From positions 8,598 through 13,642 of the forward strand of contig PMBA01000179.1 in the NCBI GenBank assembly GCA_003152795.1: a DNA stretch of 5,045 nt, read 5' to 3'. Made by a program: the position numbers and the translations under genes. The notes beneath the pieces are model-generated. The model made no database searches and was not told the origin of the DNA. It was given only the letters and a program-made list of their open reading frames with translations. Positions within the stretch are counted from its first letter, which is position 1; each line of letters starts with the position of its first letter. This DNA comes from Acidobacteriaceae bacterium. GTDB lineage: Bacteria; Acidobacteriota; Terriglobia; Terriglobales; Acidobacteriaceae. Of the stretch, positions 1-5,045 are shown piece after piece.

Positions 1-2275
1 CGTGGGCATCGAGGTGCCCTCTTTCTGCTATTACCCCGGACTCTCGTTGCAGGGCGCTTGCCGCATGTGCGTCGTCAAGATCGAGAAGATGCCCAAGCTT
101 CAGACCGCCTGCACCACGACGGTGACCGAGGGCATGATCGTCGCGACCGACAGCGACGAAGTGCGTCAGGCCCGCAAAGCCATGGTCGAGTTGCTGCTCG
201 GCAACCATCCGCTGGATTGCCCGGTCTGCGATGCGGGCGGTGAATGCGAACTGCAGGACATGACGTTCTCCTACGGCGCCGCCGAATCGAAGTACATGGA
301 GGCCAAGAACCATAAGGAAGAACAGCAGTGGTCTCCGGTGGTGTATTTCGATCGTCCGCGCTGCATCCTGTGCTACCGCTGCGTGCGCGTTTGCGGCGAG
401 GGCATGGACGTGTGGGCGCTGGGCGTGCAGAATCGCGGCGTAAGTTCGATCATCGCGCCCAACGAGAGCGACCATCTCGACTGCGAAGAGTGCGGCATGT
501 GCATCGACATCTGCCCGGTCGGCGCGCTCACCTCGGGAGCATACCGCTACAAGACGCGGCCCTGGGAAATGAACCATGTGGGCACCATCTGCACCCACTG
601 CGGGGACGGGTGCAAGACCACGCTCGGCGTACGGCGCTGCGACACTGGCGCGGAGATCGTACGCGGCGATAACCGCGACAAGAGCGGAATTAACAACGAC
701 TTCCTCTGCGTCAAGGGACGCTACGCTTTCGACTTTGCGCATCACAAAGAACGCCTGACGGAACCGCTAGTTCGTAAGAACGGCAAACTCACTCCGGCAA
801 CCTGGGAAGAAGCCTTCGAACTGATCGGCAAACGGCTCCGGGAAGTTCGCGATCAGGACGGCGGAAGCGCGATTGGCGTGATCGGATCGAATCGTACGAC
901 CAACGAAGAAAATTATCTGCTTTCGAAATTTGCCCGGTCCGTGCTTAAAACCAACAACGTCGACCATCATCGGACGGCAGACTACCCGGCGCTCGCGGCC
1001 GCACTCCATGGCAAGCCCGGAAAAACGGCTTCCATGCGCGATGTGTTGAACGCGCCCGCGATCCTGCTCATCGGAAACGACCCTACGAATCAGCACCCGC
1101 TGCTGGCATGGCAGATCCGGACGAACGTGCGGCTGCGACGCGCGAAACTTTACGTCATCAATGCAGCGCCCATCAAATTGCGGCGGCAAGCCGCGGGATT
1201 CGCGTTGGTCCCGGCGGGCGCGGAAACGAAAGCGGTGGCGTTTCTCGCCGGCGACGATTCCATGCTCGATCAGTTCGTCAGCGAAACTGTCACGCGCGAA
1301 GCCTGGCTTGCGCTGCGCGAGAAAATTCGCGGCGAACAGAACATGGTCATCGCCTTCGGCTCCGAACTGCGCGGTCATGACATCGAAGCGTTGGTGAATT
1401 TCGCTTCGAGCTTGACCGGGGCAAAGCTCATCTCTTTGGGCGATTACGCGAATTCACGCGGAGCCAGCGAAATGGGCCTTTATCCCGACCTTCTGCCGGG
1501 ATACGAACCCGTCGCCAGCGCGGATAAGTTCCAAAAGGAATGGGACAGTCTGCCCGCCGAAACAGGCCTGAGTCTGCCGCAGATGGCGGAAGCGGCGAAG
1601 GCCGGCAAGCTGAAAGCGCTGTATGTGGTGGGCTCCAATCCGATTGGCCGTTTAGGCATTGATCCCTTTGTGTTCTCGAAGAGCTTTGTCGTGGTGCAGG
1701 ACATGTTCCTCACGGAAACTGCCAACATCGCCGACGTAGTTTTGCCAGCAGCGAACGCGTACGAAAAAACGGGAACTTATACCAACACCTGCGGCGATCT
1801 GCAACTCGTGAAAAAGGCCGGTGAAGTCTCCAACACCAAGCCCGACTTCGAGATGATCGTTCGCATTGCCGACGCCATGGGCAGTGATGTGAGCGGTCTG
1901 GTGCCTTTCGGGAGCGGGACACACTCCGACATGGGTCAAACACGCGGCGCGCAATCGGGCGAGGCAGATCGTCATGCGGTATGGCTGGAAGCGCACAATC
2001 TGGAACCGAAAATGACGCCATTTGACCCCATGGCAATTCTCGATGAAATCCAGCGCGTGGTTTCCGGATACGACGTTTCACGGGTGAATCTGCTGGCGGG
2101 TAACGATCAGCATCTCGAGATTGCCGAAAGCGGCGCGAGCAGCATCCAGCCACCGGAGCTCATCGTCCCGGCTCATGACGATTTGTTCAGCTCGGGCACG
2201 CTCGGGCGATATTCCAAGACTCTGAATTCGGTTTTTGAAAACAAAACGGCAGTGCCGGAAGTGGCGGCGGACTAG
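1..2275 (+). CDS. nuoG: NADH-quinone oxidoreductase subunit G (NuoG), 5'-partial
   Basis: Large Fe-S subunit of the complex I peripheral arm; it relays electrons from the NuoEF module towards NuoI/NuoB. The frame is open from base 2 for 757 codons to TAG at 2273. The first visible codon (GTG) is an internal Val, not the start: the first N1b cysteine is residue 9 here but about 34 in E. coli/Thermus, so roughly 25 residues are missing. Ligands seen (fragment numbering): C9, C20, C23, C37 for [2Fe-2S] N1b; H69, C73, C76, C82 for His-ligated N5; C121, C124, C127, C171 for N4; C197, C200, C204, C236 for N7. Unusually, C131, C161, C164, C167 complete a second ferredoxin-type [4Fe-4S] site. From about residue 240 it is a molybdopterin-oxidoreductase-like domain with no visible active-site Cys/Sec, as expected for NuoG. 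The FeFe-hydrogenase and formate dehydrogenase families share this N-terminus, but the neighbouring genes fix the identity. Confidence 0.96.
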   Translation, partial: VGIEVPSFCYYPGLSLQGACRMCVVKIEKMPKLQTACTTTVTEGMIVATDSDEVRQARKAMVELLLGNHPLDCPVCDAGGECELQDMTFSYGAAESKYMEAKNHKEEQQWSPVVYFDRPRCILCYRCVRVCGEGMDVWALGVQNRGVSSIIAPNESDHLDCEECGMCIDICPVGALTSGAYRYKTRPWEMNHVGTICTHCGDGCKTTLGVRRCDTGAEIVRGDNRDKSGINNDFLCVKGRYAFDFAHHKERLTEPLVRKNGKLTPATWEEAFELIGKRLREVRDQDGGSAIGVIGSNRTTNEENYLLSKFARSVLKTNNVDHHRTADYPALAAALHGKPGKTASMRDVLNAPAILLIGNDPTNQHPLLAWQIRTNVRLRRAKLYVINAAPIKLRRQAAGFALVPAGAETKAVAFLAGDDSMLDQFVSETVTREAWLALREKIRGEQNMVIAFGSELRGHDIEALVNFASSLTGAKLISLGDYANSRGASEMGLYPDLLPGYEPVASADKFQKEWDSLPAETGLSLPQMAEAAKAGKLKALYVVGSNPIGRLGIDPFVFSKSFVVVQDMFLTETANIADVVLPAANAYEKTGTYTNTCGDLQLVKKAGEVSNTKPDFEMIVRIADAMGSDVSGLVPFGSGTHSDMGQTRGAQSGEADRHAVWLEAHNLEPKMTPFDPMAILDEIQRVVSGYDVSRVNLLAGNDQHLEIAESGASSIQPPELIVPAHDDLFSSGTLGRYSKTLNSVFENKTAVPEVAAD

Positions 2276-2294
2276 GGCGAACTAGCAAGCAGGC

Positions 2295-2318
2295 AGATCA
2301 AAAGCAAGATCAAGAGCA
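2295..2318 (+). repeat. tandem 12-bp repeat in nuoG-nuoH gap
   Basis: Two adjacent copies, AGATCAAAAGCA (2295-2306) and AGATCAAGAGCA (2307-2318), differ at one base. The repeat is purine-rich and non-coding, and it directly abuts the hairpin that follows. It looks like a local duplication. No function can be assigned from the sequence. Confidence 0.6.
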
Positions 2319-2337
2319 GCGGGCAGGAGTGCCCGCT
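2318..2337 (+). repeat. perfect 8-bp hairpin in nuoG-nuoH gap, REP-like
   Basis: AGCGGGCA (2318-2325) is the exact reverse complement of TGCCCGCT (2330-2337), with a GGAG loop. No run of T follows (the next bases are CCACAC), so it is not a standard intrinsic terminator, and the operon continues. The AGGAG in the loop ends 29 bases before the nuoH ATG, too far to act as its Shine-Dalgarno site. From memory, GGCAGGAGTGCCCGCTCC-like sequences recur between genes in acidobacterial genomes, which would make this a dispersed repeat. It could also be an mRNA processing or stability element. Confidence 0.65.
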
Positions 2338-2358
2338 CCACACTGACTAACTAACTCG

Positions 2359-3375
2359 ATGAGCATAACGACGTTCGTCATCATCTCGATCATCAAGTCG
2401 CTCGCCGTCGTCGGCGTTCTGCTGACGGCGGTGGCCTACAGCGTCTGGCTGGAGCGCAAGGTGTCGGCCCACATCCAGAATCGCTGGGGCCCCACGCGAG
2501 TCGGGCCTTTCGGCCTGCTGCAGCCGCTTGCCGACGGCGTCAAGTTCATCTTCAAGGAGGATTTGACCCAGCCCCACGTCTACAAGCCGCTCTACATCGC
2601 GGCGCCAATGATCGCGATGGTCTTTGCGATTACCTCGATTTCGGTGATCCCATTCGGCAACTGGGTCGAGATCGGTCCCTGGGGCATGTATCTGCAGATT
2701 ACCGACCTGAACATCGGCCTGCTGGTGGTTCTCGGCATTACGTCGATGGGCGTCTACGGCGTGGCCCTGGCTGGGTGGTCGTCGAATAACAAGTACTCGC
2801 TGCTCGGCGGACTGCGCGCCAGTGCGCAGATGATCAGCTACGAAGTTTCGCTCGGCCTCTCGCTGGTAGGAGTCGTGATTGTGGCGGGCAGCCTCAGTCT
2901 GCGCGACATCGTCGATGCGCAGCGACACCTGCACTGGAACATCTTTCTTCAGCCGGTCGCGTTTTTTATCTACCTGATTTCGGCCTACGCGGAGACCAAC
3001 CGCACGCCCTTTGACCTGCCCGAAGCCGAGTCGGAACTGGTGGCTGGATATCACACCGAGTACAGCGCGATGAAGTTCGCCATGTTCTTCATGGCCGAGT
3101 ACGCGAACATGGTAACGGTGGCTTGTCTGGCAACGCTGATGTTTTTCGGTGGCTGGCTGGGCCCGGTGTTCGGACCGCCGATCCTGCAGATGACTCTGCC
3201 CGTGCTCTGGTTTTGCCTGAAGGTTTTCTTTTTCATGTTTCTGTATGTTTGGGTGCGCTGGACCTTGCCCCGTTTTCGCTATGACCAACTGATGGCATTC
3301 GGGTGGAAGGTTCTGCTGCCGTTGGCGGTTGCCAATATTGTGGTTACAGCGCTGATTGTGGCCTGGAGAGCTTGA
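2359..3375 (+). CDS. nuoH: NADH-quinone oxidoreductase subunit H (NuoH)
   Basis: Membrane subunit of complex I (ND1 family) that forms the quinone-binding chamber and the start of the proton-relay path. It has 338 residues, close to the family norm (325 in E. coli), with about eight or nine hydrophobic helices from residues 4-29 to 315-337. Family signatures: WLERKVSAHIQNRWGPTRVG at 30-49; the SSNNKYSLLGGLRASAQ stretch at 141-157 followed by E162; and AYAETNRTPFDLPEAESELV at 209-228, the acidic loop whose E212, E222, E224 and E226 lie by the quinone cavity/E-channel. The ATG at 2359 is chosen because an in-frame TGA lies 15 bases upstream (2344) and the N-terminal helix begins at once. No clear Shine-Dalgarno sequence precedes it. 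It is separated from nuoG by 83 bases and from nuoJ by 89. nuoI, its usual downstream neighbour, is not there. Confidence 0.97.
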   Translation: MSITTFVIISIIKSLAVVGVLLTAVAYSVWLERKVSAHIQNRWGPTRVGPFGLLQPLADGVKFIFKEDLTQPHVYKPLYIAAPMIAMVFAITSISVIPFGNWVEIGPWGMYLQITDLNIGLLVVLGITSMGVYGVALAGWSSNNKYSLLGGLRASAQMISYEVSLGLSLVGVVIVAGSLSLRDIVDAQRHLHWNIFLQPVAFFIYLISAYAETNRTPFDLPEAESELVAGYHTEYSAMKFAMFFMAEYANMVTVACLATLMFFGGWLGPVFGPPILQMTLPVLWFCLKVFFFMFLYVWVRWTLPRFRYDQLMAFGWKVLLPLAVANIVVTALIVAWRA

Positions 3376-3379
3376 AAGC

Positions 3380-3456
3380 AGTTCCCGGTTCCCGGTTCTC
3401 AGTTCCCAGTTGTGATCTGGGTTTTACTGAGAACCGGGAACTGAGAACTGGGAACT
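3380..3456 (+). repeat. large inverted repeat of 7-bp tandem units between nuoH and nuoJ
   Basis: The left arm (3380-3411) is a run of 7-base units of consensus RGTTCYC: AGTTCCC, GGTTCCC, GGTTCTC, AGTTCCC, then AGTT. The right arm (3426-3456) is the same type of run on the opposite strand. Aligned end to end, 31 positions pair as 25 Watson-Crick, 3 G-U and 3 A-C. In a one-unit-shifted register there is a perfect 16-bp inverted repeat, GTTCCCGGTTCTCAGT (3388-3403) with 3426-3441. CCCAG (3405-3409) and CTGGG (3417-3421) can add an inner 5-bp stem. It covers almost the whole gap. No T-tract follows the right arm, so a terminator is unlikely. I take it for a dispersed, non-autonomous repeat; similar GTTCTCAGTTCCC runs occur, as I recall, in acidobacterial intergenic DNA. 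Confidence 0.88.
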
Positions 3457-3464
3457 AGCGAAAA

Positions 3465-4037
3465 ATGCTTCATCTAATTCTGTTTCTCTTTTTCGGAACG
3501 ATCTGCGTGGCCGGTGCGATTAACCTGCTGGTGCAGAGCCATCCCATTAACAGCGCGCTCTCGCTGATTGTGGTGATGGCCTCGCTCGCTGCGGAGTATC
3601 TGTTGTTGGGCGCCGAATTTGTGGCTGCCGTGCAGGTGCTCGTCTACGCCGGCGCGATCATGGTTTTATTTGTGATCACCATCATGCTGCTGAACGCCGG
3701 CAAGGAAGAGCGCACCAAAGGCAGCCGGGTCGCCACCCTGATTGGCGTTCCTGGAGTTGTACTCGGCGGAGTGCTGGTCGCCTGGACATTGCTCCATCGA
3801 CCCGACAGGCTGTCGTTTCCCGTCGGCGCCTTGAAGGGCGACCCCGGCGATATTGCCCGACTCCTCTTTCACGATTTCCTCCTGCCCTTTGAAGTCACGT
3901 CAGTGCTGATTCTGATCGCCATCATGGGCGCGGTCGTGCTCGCCAGCCGTCCCGAGCCCGTCGGACGGCCAGTCCACACCAGTCCCAGACCGCGGGAGAC
4001 TCGCGAACTGGTGGCGACGGAAAAGGATCGCCCATGA
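3465..4037 (+). CDS. nuoJ: NADH-quinone oxidoreductase subunit J (NuoJ)
   Basis: Membrane subunit of complex I (ND6 family), located between NuoH and NuoK. Its third helix is known in the family to change shape during turnover and to control the water path between the quinone site and the antiporter subunits. It has 190 residues with five hydrophobic segments, at about 3-23, 28-48, 52-76, 90-110 and 140-163. The family core is clear: HPINSAL at 26-32, E51 in [20 protein letters not shown], and Y61/G63 in the conserved helix-3 turn. A hydrophilic, Pro/Arg-rich tail fills about the last 27 residues. The ATG at 3465 is fixed by an in-frame TAG nine bases upstream (3456). The only Shine-Dalgarno-like bases, GGGA at 3450-3453, lie in the right arm of the inverted repeat. 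The TGA stop overlaps the nuoK start as ATGA. Confidence 0.96.
   Translation: MLHLILFLFFGTICVAGAINLLVQSHPINSALSLIVVMASLAAEYLLLGAEFVAAVQVLVYAGAIMVLFVITIMLLNAGKEERTKGSRVATLIGVPGVVLGGVLVAWTLLHRPDRLSFPVGALKGDPGDIARLLFHDFLLPFEVTSVLILIAIMGAVVLASRPEPVGRPVHTSPRPRETRELVATEKDRP
4021..4027 (+). promoter_or_regulatory. ribosome binding site of nuoK
   Basis: AAAAGGA lies within the last codons of nuoJ and ends six bases before the nuoK ATG. It is the clearest Shine-Dalgarno sequence in the window. It supports the ATG at 4034 as the true nuoK start and works together with the ATGA overlap to couple NuoJ and NuoK synthesis. Confidence 0.65.
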
Positions 4038-4336
4038 TTCCTCTTTCTTACTATCTGCTGCTCAGTGGAATCCTGTTCATCTGTGGCGTGCTCGGATTCC
4101 TCATCAAGCGCAACATCATTACGATTTTTATGTCGATCGAGCTGATGCTGAACGGCGTGAATCTCTCCTTTGTGGCTTTCGCCGCGCAATGGCACGCCCT
4201 CAGCGGACAGGTCTTCGTCTTCTTCGTGATGGTCGTGGCCGCCGCTGAGGCTGCGGTTGGCCTGGCGATTATCATTGCCGTCTATCGCACGCGTGAGACT
4301 TTGAATGTTGACCGGGTGAACCTGCTGAAGTTATGA
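4034..4336 (+). CDS. nuoK: NADH-quinone oxidoreductase subunit K (NuoK)
   Basis: Small membrane subunit of complex I (ND4L family), related to MrpC of the Mrp antiporters. It carries buried acids of the central proton-conducting axis. At 100 residues it matches the E. coli protein in length. Three hydrophobic helices are visible at about 4-23, 28-50 and 58-83. The two key glutamates sit at the same numbers as in E. coli: E36 in [11 protein letters not shown] and E72 in [11 protein letters not shown]. The short polar tail from about residue 85 is typical. Its ATG overlaps the nuoJ stop by four bases (ATGA, 4034-4037), with AAAAGGA just upstream. Its own stop overlaps the nuoL start in the same way (4333-4336), so J, K and L look translationally coupled. 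Confidence 0.97.
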   Translation: MIPLSYYLLLSGILFICGVLGFLIKRNIITIFMSIELMLNGVNLSFVAFAAQWHALSGQVFVFFVMVVAAAEAAVGLAIIIAVYRTRETLNVDRVNLLKL

Positions 4337-5045
4337 CGCCGAATCCCTATCTGTGGCTCGTTCCGATCCTTCCCCTTGCGGGTGCGGCGATCAATGGCTT
4401 CTTTGGCCGGCGAGCGTCGAAGAAAGCGGTCACCTCGGTTGCGCTCGGCTTTTGCGGCTTGGCGTTTTTCCTTGGGGTCGTGATTGCAGCCCGCTTCTCA
4501 TCGGCATCGGCCCCTTATTATTTCAACCTCGCCCACTGGATTCGCTCCGGAAGCTTCCAGGTCGACTTCAGTTTCTACCTCGACCAGTTGTCGCTTGTCA
4601 TGTTACTCGTGGTCACCGGCGTCGGCTTCCTCATTCATATCTACTCGGTCGGCTACATGTGGGACGACGACGGTTACTACCGCTTCATGTCCTACCTGAA
4701 CCTGTTCATGTTCTTCATGCTGACGCTGGTGTTGGCGAAGAACTATCTGGTCATGTTCATCGGATGGGAGGGAGTGGGCCTGGCGTCGTACCTGCTGATC
4801 GGCTTCTGGTTCACAAAAGACTCGGCGGCGGCGGCCGGCAAGAAAGCATTCATCGTCAACCGGATTGGCGACTTTGGATTCCTGGTTGCTCTCTTCCTGA
4901 TGATCAAGCATTTTGGCTCGCTCGACTTCACCCGCGTCTTCGCGGCCGTGCAGACGCTGTCGCGGGAAACGGGCGGCGCTGGTCTGCTGACCGCGATCGG
5001 TTTGCTCTTGATGGTCGGCGCGGCCGGCAAGTCGGCGCAGATTCC
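4333..5045 (+). CDS. nuoL: NADH-quinone oxidoreductase subunit L (NuoL), 3'-partial
   Basis: Distal antiporter-like membrane subunit of complex I (ND5/MrpA family), one of the proton-pumping modules. The frame is open from ATG 4333 to the window end: 237 whole codons plus two bases, about a third of a usual NuoL of 600-700 residues. The N-terminus, [20 protein letters not shown], is of the family type. E146 in [16 protein letters not shown] matches the essential helix-5 glutamate (E144 in E. coli), and K233 in GAAGKSAQI matches the helix-7 lysine (K229 in E. coli). [12 protein letters not shown] (79-90) and [13 protein letters not shown] are further signatures. The start is chosen from the ATGA overlap with the nuoK stop. 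No strong Shine-Dalgarno site is seen, so reinitiation after nuoK is likely. The remaining helices, the long lateral helix, and probably nuoM and nuoN should follow. Confidence 0.96.
   Translation, partial: MTPNPYLWLVPILPLAGAAINGFFGRRASKKAVTSVALGFCGLAFFLGVVIAARFSSASAPYYFNLAHWIRSGSFQVDFSFYLDQLSLVMLLVVTGVGFLIHIYSVGYMWDDDGYYRFMSYLNLFMFFMLTLVLAKNYLVMFIGWEGVGLASYLLIGFWFTKDSAAAAGKKAFIVNRIGDFGFLVALFLMIKHFGSLDFTRVFAAVQTLSRETGGAGLLTAIGLLLMVGAAGKSAQI

Noticed and set aside
2..4. GTG at base 2 as the real start of nuoG
   Set aside because: Starting here would leave the first N1b cysteine only eight residues from the N-terminus and remove the conserved first strands of the [2Fe-2S] domain; the gene clearly begins before the window.
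767..1378. 203-codon minus-strand open frame inside nuoG
   Set aside because: Antisense shadow of the NuoG coding frame with no recognisable motif or family resemblance.
2318..2340. Rho-independent terminator after nuoG
   Set aside because: The stem is good but no T-run follows, and the next complex I gene starts within 22 bases; termination here would cut the operon.
2347..3288. 313-codon open frame on the minus strand opposite nuoH
   Set aside because: It lies wholly antisense to a well-conserved NuoH, and its product is a low-complexity Arg/Asp/His/Gln-rich chain of the type that arises from the complement of hydrophobic GC-rich codons. No domain or start signal is visible.
3380..3464. 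CRISPR-like array or transposon end in the heptad repeat
   Set aside because: The units are 7 bases with no spacers and no target-site duplication that I can see, and no transposase gene is present in the window.
4484..4699. 71-codon plus-strand open frame inside nuoL
   Set aside because: Out-of-frame Ser/Thr-rich shadow; the nuoL frame through the same bases has the conserved family sequence.

Overview
The window lies inside an operon for respiratory complex I (proton-translocating NADH:quinone oxidoreductase), all on the + strand. In order it carries nuoG (5' end cut off by the window start), nuoH, nuoJ, nuoK and nuoL (3' end cut off by the window end). Nearly all the DNA is coding. The only non-coding stretches are two gaps of under 90 bases, on either side of nuoH.

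The source is a bacterium with moderately high GC. My best guess is an acidobacterium (Terriglobia/Koribacter-like). The guess rests on the protein style and on the two gaps, which hold GGGCAGGAGTGCCCGC-type and GTTCCCGG/GTTCTCAG-type repeats that I associate with that phylum from memory. I could not check this, so treat the taxonomy as tentative.

Layout: 1-2275 encodes NuoG, the large iron-sulfur subunit of the peripheral arm. 2276-2358 is a gap with a tandem 12-mer, a perfect 8-bp hairpin and stops in all three frames. 2359-3375 encodes NuoH, the membrane subunit that forms the quinone chamber. 3376-3464 is a gap almost filled by a large inverted repeat built of 7-base units. 3465-4037 (NuoJ), 4034-4336 (NuoK) and 4333-5045 (NuoL) are joined by two ATGA stop/start overlaps.

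How they work together: NuoG passes electrons from the NADH-oxidising NuoEF module along its Fe-S chain towards NuoI/NuoB and quinone. NuoH forms the quinone cavity with NuoB/NuoD. NuoJ and NuoK link the E-channel to the antiporter-like subunits, of which NuoL is the distal one.

Three points stand out. NuoG has four cysteines beyond those of the E. coli and Thermus proteins, which predicts an additional [4Fe-4S] cluster next to N4. nuoI is absent from its usual place between nuoH and nuoJ. The inverted repeat sits in exactly that place. I see no wholly novel system; this is a core-metabolism operon with unusual details.
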